Assembly: GCA_020796225.1 (NCBI GenBank)
Contig: CM036765.1
Coordinates: forward strand, 6,110,805-6,174,804
Reading direction: 5' to 3'
DNA length: 64,000 nt
DNA from: Arion vulgaris
Lineage: Eukaryota; Mollusca; Gastropoda; Stylommatophora; Arionidae
Position 1 is the first letter of the stretch. Each line of letters starts with the position of its first letter. Shown here in pieces: positions 52,379 through 62,047 of the stretch. The notes below the pieces were generated by a model that saw nothing but the letters and a program-made list of their open reading frames with translations, ran no database searches and was not told the DNA's origin. Position numbers and translations under genes: made by a program.

Positions 52379-53020
52379 AATATCTGGGGGTGGGTGGTTA
52401 CTCTGTATCTAAGTGGTTAAGCTCTTCTCTAGCGAGTCGAAGGTCGTGAGTTCGATCCCCATACTTTCCAAATATCTGGGGAAGTGGTGGGTTACTCTGT
52501 ATCTAAGTGGTTAGCTCTTCTCTAGCGAGTCGAATGTCGTGGGTCTGATCCCCATACTTTCCAAATATCTGGGGGAAGTGGGTGGGTTACTCTGTGTCTA
52601 AGTGGTTAAGCCCTTCTCTAGCGAGTCGAATGTCGTGAGTTGATCACCATACTTTCCAAATATCTGAGGAAGTGGTGGTTACTCTGTATCTAAGTGGTTA
52701 AGTTTCTCTAGCGAGTCGAATGTCGTGAGTTCGATCGCCATACTTTCCAAATATCTGAGGGAAGTGGTGGGTTACTCTGTATCTAAGTGGTTAAGCTCTT
52801 CTCTAGCGAGTCGAATGTCGTGGGTTCGATCCCCATACTTTCCAAATATCTGGGGGAAGTGGGTGGGTTACTCTGTGTCTAAGTGGTTAAGCCCTTCTCT
52901 AGCGAGTCGAATGTCGTGAGTTCGATCGCCATACTTTCCAAATATCTGAGGGAAGTGGTGGGTTACTCTGTATCTAAGTGGTTAAGCTCTTCTCTAGCGA
53001 GTCGAATGTCGTGGGTTCAT
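52379..53020 (+). repeat. 96-bp tandem array of SINE-1 heads, about 7 copies
   Basis: Each unit has ATCTGGGGGAAGTGGGTGGG, TTACTCTGTATCTAAGTGGT (box A), TAAGCTCTTCTCTAGCGAGT, CGAATGTCGTGGGTTCGATC (box B), CCCATACTTTCCAA. Both promoter boxes are kept in most units. Two forms alternate (TATCTAAG...GCTCTTC and TGTCTAAG...GCCCTTC). The unit pair at 52660-52855 is repeated at 52855-53020, so growth was by dimers. Confidence 0.95.
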
Positions 53021-53250
53021 ATTCAGACCACGCCATTCTGTTCTCGAGTGTATTTTTTTCCAGAGACTCTAGGATTGTTTCCTGAGCTACGGAGTTCGAG
53101 CTTTGTGCAGTACTCTTGGTCGGTGGCCTGACATTTCTGCGGAGAAGGGTCGAGCCATATGGGGTAAAGACCGGTGCAATGAAATCAATCCTTTGGCTTT
53201 AAAACGCTTTTTAAAACGAAACCAAATGCAAAGAAGAAGAAGAAAGCAGT

Positions 53251-53475
53251 TAGGTAGGTTCCAGCGATTGCTAACATTGTTAAGCCCGCTAAAAACTGAC
53301 ACGGAATGAGTTGTCGATAAACCTTCCTCCGCAACAGCGAATAACGGTGCAGAATGAACATGCACGCGAGGAGAATATACAGCAAAACGACGGCCCGCAT
53401 GTGGTCTCCACGGCCGGTACAGTCTTGTAGAAATTTGGATTTCACCAGACATAGGGAAAATGTAATATTTGACAA
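53251..53475 (-). other. CpG-rich open segment, possible exon
   Basis: Outside the SINE, this stretch is richer in CpG than its surroundings (GCACGCGAGGAG, AAAACGACGGCCCGC in plus orientation). One minus frame reads GDHMRAVVLLYILLACMFIL, then HRYSLLRRKVYRQLIPCQFL and AGLTMLAIAGTYLT: two hydrophobic stretches separated by a basic one, as in a membrane protein. It then runs into the SINE tail (poly-Phe). No family recognised, no clear splice sites. It may be chance. Confidence 0.2.
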
Positions 53476-53760
53476 CTGATGTGCTTAACTAACTATAAGA
53501 AAGGTTCTATATATGTGGATTACCTGGACAATCAAAAAGTTCGTAAATTTATTATAACAAGTTAATTCAAATGATTTTATTTATAGTTTGATTTAGTCAA
53601 ATAATTTATATCGTGTTGTTAGTTTTATATGATCTCTTTCGACCTTCTCAGACGATATACTGTCTTATATTATTTTGTATTATGACGCAAAGCCAGTATA
53701 CATGCTAATTTAGTGTACATTGTGAAGTAAACGCGCCCGGATTTTAAATAAATGACGGAG
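53476..53760. other. no recognisable feature
   Basis: AT-rich, no match. Confidence 0.4.
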
Positions 53761-53764
53761 TGAA

Positions 53765-53945
53765 AAAGTTAATTAAATGTTTTCTCTATTTATGTGATAC
53801 TATACACACGTGTCTATATCCTTTAAACGACAATTTACTTAGTATCACCGCAACCTACCCACGGTTATCTCCAGATCTGATCGGGTCTGATAGAATCCAC
53901 CACAGATTTGTAGTTTTTCGTACATTGCCGGCCTATGTATTGATA
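53765..53945 (-). repeat. REP-7 copy 3
   Basis: The complement of TATGTGATACTATACACACG, TGTCTATATCCTTTAAACG, CGGTTATCTCCAGATCTGAT and GATTTGTAGTTTTTCG, matching 47950-48080. It lacks the distal end. Confidence 0.75.
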
Positions 53946-54074
53946 CGCTGAGAACGGTTACTATGGAGATCTGATAAAATATGTTGAAAATAATTTAAAT
54001 ATTTGGAATGTGTTATCATCATTATGTAGATCTGTTTTAAAAGTATAATGTAGACGCCAAATTAACTGTGCATA

Positions 54075-54715
54075 ATTTTAGTATTCTGTTGTCCTTTTCT
54101 GCTTTGTAGCCGTTTTTAGCCGTAGCAGGTTACTGATGATCGGTTTCTGAGATAGTACACGTTGCTCGGTCGCTTGATATGCTGTGGTATTGGGGAGTTT
54201 TAAGATGTCTATAGCTTTATCAATCCATCTTTGTCTTAGTGTGCCCCTTCCTCTTGATGATTCTATGTTCGGGTTGTAACCTCTTGCAACTGGTGTATAC
54301 GGGTTCATTCTCGCCAAGTGGTCAAACCATATGTCTGTTTTTCCAATGAATATAATAGCAGCTGTTGTTCCGACTGTTCTTCTATGTTCCTCATTTCTTA
54401 TATGGCCTCTTCTTGTTCTATTTACTGCTTTCCTCAAGCATCTCATTTTGCATGTGGTAATTTTACTTTCTTGTTCTTTTATCAGTGCCCATGTTTGGTA
54501 CTGCTATCACAGTGTTGGTATGAAGATTGCATTTATAATCTGTCTTTTAGTCTCTACTGGAATTGCTGGGTGTTTCAAGATTGGGATAAGTTGGTATGTA
54601 ATGCTGTTGGCTTGCTGGATTCTAGTTTTGATCTCTCTGTCTAGTCTACTGTCAGATGTGAAGATACTTCCGATATATTTGAATTCTCTCACCTGCTTTA
54701 GCGTTTGGTCATTTA
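54075..54715 (-). mobile_element. LINE RT thumb and tail
   Basis: Minus strand in order: REFKYIGSIFTSDSRLDREI, KTRIQQANSITYQLIPILKH, PAIPVETKRQIINAIFIPTL (54507-54692), CYGS, then after a frame break MRCLRKAVNRTRRGHIRNEE, IGKTDIWFDHLARM, ESSRGRGTLRQRWIDKAIDI and KLPNTTAYQATEQR. This is the FKYLGSxxTSDxxxDxEIxxRI, YGSExW, R(N)HxRRxxxDxIR, WFGHLxRM, RGRPxxRWxD order of LINE ORF2 tails. Two long open parts, one frameshift region (54450-54505). Confidence 0.88.
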
Positions 54716-54834
54716 TTTTGTTATTGATATTTGTATGTTCTGTGTATGATTTAATTTACTGTGTTAAACAAAAATTGGAACATGTATTTCTTTTCTTTCT
54801 ATACAAGAATTGTATAAGAAGAATTCATATCAAC

Positions 54835-55640
54835 AGAGTACCCTTAGATAGCGTGGACACACGTGTACACCGACGGATCGGCAAAGAACGTGATTAGCGA
54901 TGGAGGAGGAGGAATAGTGCTTAAACTTCCACGACAAATGAAGGTCTCGAAGACGATAGCCACATGAAAGTACTCCAACAACTACCGTGTTGTGGCGGAG
55001 GCGCTAAGAGTAGCCGCAGAAATGACCCTAGAGAGAAGCAGCGCAGCACACAACAAAGTTGTGATATTCACGGACGCCTAGTCGGACGTCAAAGCACTAA
55101 AAAGCTCAATCGGCACAGAGCTAAACGAGCTAAAAGCGGTCCTCGGAGTAATAACAAACTCATACACACAGTCAAACACACAGCCATACAGTGGATCCCA
55201 TCACACTGCACCATAAGGGGAAACGAAGAGGCAGATATGCTAGCAAAGGCATGAGGGCAACTGCAGCAGACCGATTACGAAATCAGCTACGAGGAGGCTA
55301 AAACAACCATCGGATGACGATATGGAGAGAAGTGGTCGCAAGACCACCCTCAAGACAGCGTCAATGATGGGTACTATCGTCCGTCCCGTAGTCAACAAGT
55401 TATCATATTCCGCCTCCGCACCGGCCAATTTATTTTAAATTTGGCACAACTAGCATGTGCCAGTGAGTTCAGGCGGACATGATGGCAGAGCACTTACTGC
55501 AAGACTTCCCACTGCTAGCAGGCCTGAGAAACGAAACCTGGCTGGAAAATATCGAAATAAATGAGAAGCTATACGGAGGTACGGGGTCCCTAATAAAAAT
55601 AGCAGAATTCATGTGCAACTCTGGTACATCAGTCTAAGCG
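54835..55640 (+). mobile_element. LINE RNase H domain remnant
   Basis: Plus-strand frames: VYTDGSAKNVISDGGGGIV (YTDGS, first catalytic Asp), VVAEALRVAAEMTLERSSA (catalytic Glu region), VVIFTDAxSDVKALKS (second Asp, with an in-frame TAG), then in a second frame HTAIQWIPSHCTIRGNEEAD, MLAKA (WxPxHxxxxGNExAD, third Asp), then SYEEAKTT-, HLLQDFPLLAGLRNETWLEN-like text and EKLYGG. This is the RNase H domain of an I/Jockey-type LINE, broken by frame changes. It is head-to-head with the RT tail at 54075-54715, so they need not come from one element. Confidence 0.85.
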
Positions 55641-55729
55641 GTGATCTCGAGAGAGAATCTATACAGTAAAATCTCGATTAACTGTCAGTTTCTGTTATCG
55701 GCCACCTTTAAAAAAATGCGTGAGTGTCA

Positions 55730-56465
55730 ACAAACAAACATTGACAACATTACACCAGAAGAAGTAACAGATTGTCCTGCTGTATGGGTCAGAAACATGG
55801 AAAACCAGAAGAAGTAACAGATTGTTCTGCTGTATGGGTCGAAATATGGAAACCTGAAGAAGTAACAGATTGTTCTGCTGTATGGGTCAGAAACATGGAA
55901 AACCAGAAGAAGTAACAGATTGTTCTGCTGTATGGGTCAGAAATATGGAAAACCAGAAGAAGTAACAGATTGTTCTGCTGTATGGGTCAGAAATATGGAA
56001 AACCAGAAGAAGTAACAGATTGTTCTGCTGTATGGGTCAGAAACATGGAAAACGGCTAAAATAAAAACGCATAAATTGAAAACATTCATCAACTGCTGTC
56101 TGCACAGAATAGAGGGACTGAGATGGTATGATAGGGTCACAACTGAGGAACTTATGGAGAGAACAAGACAGATTCCAGTGAACCAAGAGGTTAACAAAGA
56201 CGCTTTCGCTGGATAGGACACACTTTGTAAAAACCGGAGGGGAATGTAACAAGAAGAGTCCTTTTCTGGAACCATAGGAACAGCAAAAGAAGGGAAGGTC
56301 GAGAAATACATGGAGGCGAGATTTGGAGGCAGAGATCAACAATATAAAAAAAAGCTGGAGGGAGCTGCAGGAGATAGCTAGAGAAAGGAAGACTTGGCAT
56401 GAGTTGGTTGAGTGCCTATGCTCCAATCCGGGTTAAAAATGCAGAGAGAGAGAAAGAGAGAGAGA
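55730..56465 (+). mobile_element. LINE-C RT tail with internal array
   Basis: After the array (55757-56050): LLYGSETWKTAKIKTHKLKT, FINCCLHRIEGLRWYDRVTT, EELMERTRQIPVNQEVNK, then out of frame GGRDQQYKKKLEGAAGDS-type text in place of EAEIxxxxxSWRELQEIA, and a GAGAGAGAGAG run at 56450-56470. Typical RTE-like LINE end with YGSETW, FINxCLRxILxxxW and ExLWERTxQxP. Confidence 0.87.
55757..56050 (+). repeat. about 51-bp array, 6 copies, of the LINE YGSETW region
   Basis: The unit is GAAGAAGTAACAGATTGTTC, TGCTGTATGGGTCAGAAACA, TGGAAAACCAG. GTTCTGCTGTATGGGTCAGA codes the VLLYGSE motif. One unit has lost bases (GGGTCGAAATATGGAAACC, near 55840). Confidence 0.93.
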
Positions 56466-56489
56466 GAGAGAAACAGATTAGTTTCAATG

Positions 56490-57345
56490 TGACAAAATGG
56501 ATGGAGGCATTGCAAGTTTGAACGATGACAAAATTGTTTATAGTGTGACTACCATTGCAGAAGAAATTGATGACGATGAAGGATCAGTTTTTAACCAAAA
56601 ACTTACAACTAGCCACCCAGATGCAGAAACAATGTTATCAAAGTGCATCCATCAACTGGTTTGTTTAACCAAAATCTACAACTAGCCACTGTGAAGCAGA
56701 AACAATGTTATCAAAGTGCATCAACTGGTTTGCTTAACCAAAATCTACAACTAGCCACTGTGAAGCAGAAACAATGTTATCAAAGTGCATCAACTGGTTT
56801 GCTTAACCAAAATCTACAACTAGCCACTGTGAAGAAACATGTTATCAAGTACAACTGTTTTTACAATCTAATACCAACAGAAACAATGTTATCAAGTGCA
56901 TCAACTGGTTGTACCAAATCTACAATAGCACTTACGAAACAATGTTATCAATGCATCAACTGGTTTGAAAATCTACAACTAGCCACTGTGAAGCAGAAAC
57001 AATGTTATCAAAGTGCATCAACTGGTTTGCTTAACCAAAATCTACAACTAGCCACTGTGAAGCAGAAACAATGTTATCAAAGTGCATCAACTGGTTTGCT
57101 TAACCAAAATCTACAACTAGCCACTGTGAAGCAGAAACAATGTTATCAAAGTGCATCAACTGGTTTGTTTAACCAAAACCTACAACTAGCCACTGTGAAG
57201 CAGAAACAATGTTATCAAAGTGCATCAACTGGTTTGAAATGCAATAGGAGACAAATTCAACATAGATCCTACTTCTGCGTAGAAACAGAACATAGCCGTG
57301 CAGAAAGCTCAAGCCTTAAAGACACAAGGAGACGATATATTATTT
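56490..57345 (+). mobile_element. Tigger/pogo-like transposase C-terminal remnant
   Basis: The plus-strand frame MDGGIASLNDDKIVYSVTTI, AEEIDDDEGSVFNQKLTTSH and PDAETMLSKC resembles the acidic C-terminal tail of Tigger/pogo (CENP-B-like) transposases, where an H-x-A-E-x-x-x-x-L-x-x-x-x-x-W-x-E-Q block follows. The repeat unit codes EAETMLSKCINWFA. After the array, SKCINWFEMQ, ETNST and ILLLRRNRT match the WxEQQxExxxTxLLLLxRLRD end. No DDE core is present. Domain choice is from motif memory only. Confidence 0.6.
56627..57238 (+). repeat. 69-bp array, about 9 copies, in the Tigger-like tail
   Basis: The unit is GTTTGCTTAACCAAAATCTA, CAACTAGCCACTGTGAAGCA, GAAACAATGTTATCAAAGTG, CATCAACTG; one length is 69 bp (23 codons). 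Two central units (56835-56960) are damaged by deletions. The 236-codon ORF is a product of the repeat in a frame different from the transposase-like one. Confidence 0.93.
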
Positions 57346-57364
57346 TCAAGTAACGTAATGTTCT

Positions 57365-57560
57365 ATGAGACGAATGAATTAGGTGCCTAGGGTAGCTACT
57401 CTAGTAAATAAAAAAACCTCGCAGAAATCGGAAGCACTGGCCTACTTGTAGGCGCATAACTGGTACAACGTACAATCGCTCTTAGATTCGGATCACATAC
57501 AAATCACAAAGAGTGGTTGATATTTGGTCGATATGGAGCGTTCAAAGAAGTAAAGGTCTT
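57365..57560 (+). mobile_element. SINE-2 3' part
   Basis: TAGGTGCCTAGGGTAGCTAC, TAGTAAATAAAAAAACCTCG, GGCCTACTTGTAGGCGCATA, CAAAGAGTGGTTGATA, GATATGGAGCGTTCAAAGAAG. Confidence 0.82.
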
Positions 57561-57654
57561 TCGACCCAGTAGACAATACATCTAAATAACATTGTCGTTT
57601 GTGGCACATTGTATGTTTATAGTCTGCACGTTGACCAAACCACGTTGACTCTTT

Positions 57655-57780
57655 GCTTCATGTTGAGTGATTAGACCATTATCATTGCACTTTGGTGAGT
57701 AACCATGTGTGTTCCGATCTATTTCTTACACAAGAAGATGTCAGTGGCAGTGCACGAACTATGTAGCACCGGCTAGGTTT
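57655..57780 (-). mobile_element. SINE-3 fragment
   Basis: TTGCACTTTGGTGAGTAACC, ATGTGTGTTCCGATC, GTGCACGAACTATGTAGCAC. Cut off after CGGCTAGG. Confidence 0.75.
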
Positions 57781-57784
57781 CCTT

Positions 57785-58200
57785 GTTTGTGGTTCAAGGT
57801 CTGTGCTAATATTGTACCAACATTTTCCTTTGTGTCTTCATCCCTAAACCGAACTTTTCTTAAAACTCATAAAAACTGCGTAGACACTTCATCTCTGTCG
57901 TTACTAATTTTCTTCTGTGGTTTTATTTTTGGGTCTCCTCATTTGTAGATAATAGCACATGACTGTTGCATAGCAACATTAACGGTTTGTTCCTATTTTC
58001 TTCTTTGCTTTCTTGCCCTGCCAGACACCTATACGTTTATAAAGATAGATGGCGTGTACAATTGCTTGTGAATGGAAGGAATAAGGATGAGAATTAAACA
58101 AACTGACAGAGTCTATTTGGAGTTAGGTTTTAGAAATCCGCCTTCACAATAAAAAGATAATATTTTTCAGAGATATGAAAAGTTAAAACAGACTTATCTT
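57785..58200. other. no recognisable feature
   Basis: A 79-codon ORF (57709-57948) overlaps the SINE-3 piece and has no motif. Nothing else supported. Confidence 0.4.
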
Positions 58201-58224
58201 CTTCATCAAACGCTCCATATCATT

Positions 58225-58310
58225 ATATATCACTAAAATTACATAGGGGAACCTCGCCGATGCTACGGAGTTCATGAACTGCAGCTGAGTTATTCCTGTG
58301 TAATAGACCT
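58225..58310 (+). mobile_element. SINE-3 3' fragment
   Basis: AAAATTACATAGGGGAACC, CTACGGAGTTCATGAACTGC and AGCTGAGTTATTCCTGTG match the 3' half of SINE-3. Confidence 0.6.
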
Positions 58311-58324
58311 CTGTGGTCTATATC

Positions 58325-58870
58325 TTATCCTCTTTGCCGGGATGCCTCCTTCAGTAATGGTCTTCTCCGACTCTTCGTATCTTTTTATATGTTCAAAATA
58401 CTTAATGTTTCTCATTCTTAACTGTAGCATCAGCCAGTTTTCTTTGATTTTGAGTTCTTTCTGTATAGATCAATTTGTTCTCTTCTCTGTCCATGATATA
58501 CGAAGTACTTTTCTGTAATAAGTAAAGGAACCCTTTCATACCTCATGGTATATAGGTCAATACAGTGTTAGGCCTGTATTTTCATTGACCGTCGTCACAC
58601 GATGGGTGATGTGGTCAGCATCACGCCGGCCGCCTTTACTTTCCCAGAGCATGTCTGGTACCCAGTTGAGGCTGGGTCGACCTGAGAGCTGTCGCGGTCT
58701 GGAAAAATTCCACGCGGGAGCTGAACCCAGACCACCAGCCTTGTCAAGCGAGTTCACTAACAACTACGCTACAGCGGCTCTCACTTTTCTGTAATACTTA
58801 TATTTAAAAGCACATGTATGTTTCTCCAAAGCATTGTTAAATGTCCATGCTTCACCCCCATACGCTGATA
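58325..58870 (-). mobile_element. LINE-A part, split by SINE-4
   Basis: Left part 58325-58514 (TGCCGGGATGCCTCCTTC, AACTGTAGCATCAGCCAG, TGATTTTGAGTTCTTTCTG, CTCTGTCCATGATATACG) and right part 58783-58870 (CTTATATTTAAAAGCACATG, AAATGTCCATGCTTCACC) are one minus-strand LINE-A copy. Confidence 0.87.
58515..58783 (-). mobile_element. SINE-4 copy with 14-bp target duplication
   Basis: AGTAAAGGAACCCTTTCATA (tail side), TTAGGCCTGTATTTTCATTG, GATGGGTGATGTGGTCAGC, CATGTCTGGTACCCAGTTGA, CTAACAACTACGCTACAGC and GGCTCTC (head). ACTTTTCTGTAATA occurs just before the insertion (about 58507-58520) and right after it (about 58784-58797). Almost identical to the 22.5 kb copy, so both are fairly young. Confidence 0.93.
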
Positions 58871-58889
58871 TTTGTATTACACGAAAAAA

Positions 58890-59090
58890 CTCGAATAAGT
58901 ATCCCAGGGATAGTATAGCGCTAAATTAGAGTGATTAGTGCGCTTGCATCACATACGCGTGGTCCTAGGTTCGAATTCATTTCTTCCGCAAAACGGTTCT
59001 CAGGACGATCCAACCTCAGTTAAAAAAATAAAGACAAACTGGACAGTTATTGCAGTCAACGTGATGTTGTCCACATTGTCCATTATGTTC
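58890..59090 (+). mobile_element. diverged tRNA-derived SINE (SINE-4-like)
   Basis: GATAGTATAGCGCTAAATTA and GTGCGCTTGCATC head words, GGTCCTAGGTTCGAATTC (box B), then TTCTCAGGACGATCCAACCT and AACGTGATGTTGTCCACATT, which parallel the SINE-4 body (CTCTCAGGTCGATCCAGCCT, GTGATGTTGACCACATC). Confidence 0.6.
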
Positions 59091-59099
59091 TGTTAGTTA

Positions 59100-59625
59100 A
59101 AGAAAAATATCATTATAAAACCGTACTCCCTATTATTAAACAAAGTCATAAAAACATTAAACAACAAAATAGTATGGAATGGAACCGATAGAAAAACAAA
59201 GATCAGAATATTAACATTATGCATATTCCAAGTGTGAATGTATGCGTGTGTAGCATAGACATTTAGCAAGACACTGAAAAAAACATACATGTGCTTTTGA
59301 AGATGAAGTATTACTGGTGATCAGGACGAAGAGCTGGCTTGACACAAATAAATAAAAACATGCGTACACTATAGGTGACTCATTGAACACGCTCAGAAAA
59401 ATTCAGACTGGTAACATACGATTTGTTGAAGATTTGTTGGCTTTGTAGACACTATTTTGGAACCCACCGAGAAAGAGGATTAGTGGAAGGCTTAGACATA
59501 CCCGGAGAAGAGAGCTCAAGACTGGCATTAAAAGGATAGGTAAAACATGGAAAGTATTGGAAGGTATGGCAAGAGAGAGGAAGAGTTGGAAGAAGTTTGT
59601 TGAATCTCAAATCTCGCTGGCATAT
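59100..59625 (+). mobile_element. LINE-A fragment joined to LINE-C tail
   Basis: 59120-59330: NKVWNGTDRKTKIRILTLCI and TFSKTLKKTYMCF-like text (LINE-A RT thumb). 59460-59620: PTEKED-, RRELKTGIKRIGKTWKVLEG, MARERKSWKKFVESQ, an RTE-like LINE end (W(R)RELxxxIKxxGKTWxxLExxAxxRxxWxxFVExL). Two different LINEs joined or one mosaic. Confidence 0.65.
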
Positions 59626-59784
59626 GTTAGAATTGATACAACATTTGAATTGAAAATTCGTAATTTATTTTAAAATCATATAACTTGCAGTTCCATATTT
59701 TATTTATACTTAAATGTTGATGTTGCTATAATTCATATTAAAATGGAGTTAAATTACTACATGCAGTAAGTAGAAGAAGTAGAG

Positions 59785-59850
59785 AGAAATTCCGGACTGT
59801 TGGGGTGGCAAAGTTCTGATATTGATGATGATGATGAATTCGAAGATCTC
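59785..59850 (+). mobile_element. LINE-A terminal fragment
   Basis: GAGAAATTCCGGACTGTTGG, GGTGGCAAAGTTCTG, then a TTGATGATGATGATGAA tail: the last 60 bp of LINE-A only. Confidence 0.8.
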
Positions 59851-59854
59851 TTTA

Positions 59855-60425
59855 AAATTTAGGGCTTGGTTTTGTTGTCGTATTACCGACCAACATGGAT
59901 ATCTGAAGATGTCATATTAATGTGAATTGAACAATTTTTCAATCGAATTTTCAACCGACATTGTTGCTACTATTTTGTATGTCACTAACACATATTGTGT
60001 TAAGTAACGATTGTGTCAGCTGTAACTTATTCATATTTGGATTTCCTACATTAATAAAGTAGCTGTTAGAGTTTATTTACCAAAATATTCCAATTGGACG
60101 CCTTTGGTAAGTGAAAATTTTGTATTACTAATTTCTAATTGTTCTTTGCATCGTGCTTGTATTTGTTTATTCCACGGATATCTCTGCATTACATTTGTCA
60201 ATTTGTTTAACATAATTATAAAGGTCATCAATTTTCCTTGAATTTGCTGTACGAAAAGTTATACTTAAATCGAAATTATGTTTAATGTTCTTTTTCGGTT
60301 TTTTTTCAGATGGTCAATGATAAGTGTTTTATTGTGACAATTTCAGAGTTTGCTCTTGTCTCTCGTGCCTATCAGCTCATCCTTAAGTCTCTTTTCAAAA
60401 GATTCTTTACGTAATGTTGTTTTCC
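59855..60425. other. no recognisable feature
   Basis: AT-rich; no match found. Confidence 0.4.
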
Positions 60426-60429
60426 TCAT

Positions 60430-60635
60430 AACTCCATCATCAATTAGTTTTTTTTTTCCATTTGTTGGGACCGATAGAAAAGGTCATCATTGAGGCCGTG
60501 CAGACATCTTGATATATGAGCAGTCGTCTGCCTTGGTGTCTCTTCCCTTCTGAACGTTCATAGAAAAACTGCTTGTAGAGTGCGGCAGTTGTCCATTATT
60601 CTCACATGCCCTAGCCATCTTAGTCATCTGGATAT
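60430..60635 (-). mobile_element. LINE tail fragment (second LINE group)
   Basis: Minus strand: ALYKQFFYERSEGKRHQGRR, LLIYQDVCTASMMTF, matching the LPKQLFYGELxxGxRxxGxPxLRxKDVCKRDM tail of the LINE type also seen at 10030-10740. Confidence 0.65.
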
Positions 60636-60639
60636 TTTT

Positions 60640-60990
60640 CCAGAGATACCTAATCTCAGTGTAGGTGAGATCGAATTCCTAGTCCAATCGGAGACGGATT
60701 ATAAAACGTAGGTCCCGTGTTCAATTTGAGCTCGTAAAAGAACCATTGGAAGCTCAAAAATCAAAAAGTGCAGACATGAAAGCCTCTGCCTGGGCAAAAT
60801 TCATTAGCAAAGATTAAAAACAAAATTCCTACAAAAATATCTTCACCATCTTCTAAATTACATCGGAGACCCACGCTGGTGCAATGGAGTTCTTGCACTG
60901 CAGCTGAGATCTTCCCGTGTAAGAAAGAGATCGGAGCACACATGGTTACTCACCCAAGTGTAATGATGATGGTGCTATCAATGAATCAGC
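60640..60990 (+). mobile_element. SINE-3 copy
   Basis: GGATATTTTTCCAGAGATAC, CTAATCTCAGTGTAGGTGAG, TCCTAGTCCAATCGGAGACG, CCCGTGTTCAATTTGAGC, CTGGGCAAAATTCATTAGC, CATGGTTACTCACCCAAGTG, ATGATGATGGTGC. Lacks the head. Confidence 0.88.
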
Positions 60991-61034
60991 GTTCTACTGT
61001 TGAAAATTTAGACTTCTACTGCTGAGCATACCAA

Positions 61035-61460
61035 TGATCATCATTATCGAAAAGCTTGTCCTGAGCAGAACGTTGTCACCCCAACAGTCCTCCGGAACTT
61101 CTCTCTCTCATAGGCCAGATGTCCTGCCTCTGCACCCAACATGTTCAAACCATCACTTACATCCTGAATCCATCTTCTCCGTGGTCTTCCTCTTCTTTTC
61201 TTTGCCGGTATGCCTCCTTCCATGATGGTCTTCTCCAGCCCTTCAGTCTTTTTATATGTCCAAAATATCTCAATTTTCTCTTTCTTATTTGTAGCATCAG
61301 CCAGTATTCTTTGATTTTGAGTTCTTTCTGGATAGATCCATTTGTTTTCTTCTCTGTCCAAGATATACGAAGGTCTCTTCTGTAACACTTATATTCAAAA
61401 GCACATATATGTTTTTCCACTGCTTTATGCCATTGATAGATGGCAAATTTTTGCTCTTCC
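61035..61460 (-). mobile_element. LINE-A 3' part
   Basis: A 114-codon minus frame (61044-61388): SYILDREENKWIYPERTQNQ (frameshifted EKRTNGSIQKELKIKE), LEKTIMEGGIPAKKRRGRPR, RRWIQDVSDGLNMLGAEAGH, LAYEREKFRRTVGVTTFCSG. The other frame (61157-61462) supplies AFEYKCYRRDLRISWTEKKT. One frameshift (near 61300) joins the two. Confidence 0.9.
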
Positions 61461-61469
61461 AATTTATGC

Positions 61470-62040
61470 CTAGCATGGGCAGTTGATATGTGGAATGTGC
61501 CTTATTTATTTTGCACAAACCTCCACTCCACCCTACTATTTCATCCCACCAAAAATACATGTTTAGAAGCAAGCAGAGTTTTCATACGTTTAATATTTCA
61601 AGTCAATTAACAAGCGTCTACAATTTTTAGCCCCGAAAACTATAATTCCGTCCAGGGGATAAAATAATTACGTACTGAATCAGTTAATAAGACATAGAAG
61701 ATATTCTACAACATCTCAAGTTATTTTTCTCTTATATCGTCTCATGATTTTACTCACAAGAAAACGACCATCAAAATTTGAAGCAAGTATATATTTTTCT
61801 CTTTATGACATATGCTAGCAATTCCACCCCTACTAGTCTAGCAGTAAATCTCGCAATGTGACTGTTCTGGAACATCCCTCGTATTCCTCTGACCTGATAC
61901 CCCCTGATGTTTTTGCTGTTTCTCGCTTGATTTCGTTACTAAAAGTTGTTATCTTTATATGGTACATGTTGATCTGTTGGACTCAACACTCTACTTTATT
62001 ATGCTTCAGACGCCATAAATATATACATATGTTCTAGAGC
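61470..62040. other. no recognisable feature
   Basis: AT-rich; 61600-62040 shows no match. Confidence 0.4.
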
Positions 62041-62047
62041 AGAAACA

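Larger units (their letters stand above)
52305..53250 (+). mobile_element. SINE-1 with tRNA-Ile-like start and tandem heads
   Basis: The order is: tRNA-Ile-like unit (52305-52378), about seven 96-bp head units (52379-53020), then one SINE-1 body (53020-53250: CATATTCAGACCACGCC, TTTTTTTCCAGAGACTCTAG, GAGCTACGGAGTTCGAGC, GCCATATGGGGTAAAGACCG, GTGCAATGAAATCAATCC) and an AAGAAGAAGAAGAAAG tail. This is the only SINE-1 in the window with a clear tail. Confidence 0.92.

Noticed and set aside
51990..52449. Secreted protein gene with leader MLFCMFLCCSIFVASTIVCC
   Set aside because: The second half is tRNA-like SINE sequence; no cleavage-site context, no exon signals.
54331..54897. 188-codon plus-strand hydrophobic ORF resembling a membrane protein
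   Set aside because: It is antisense to the LINE RT tail (REFKYIGSIFTSD..., RRGHIRNEE...), whose motifs are clear on the minus strand.
56643..57353. 236-codon ORF with 23-residue repeats
   Set aside because: It is out of frame with the transposase-like reading and only reflects the stop-free 69-bp unit.
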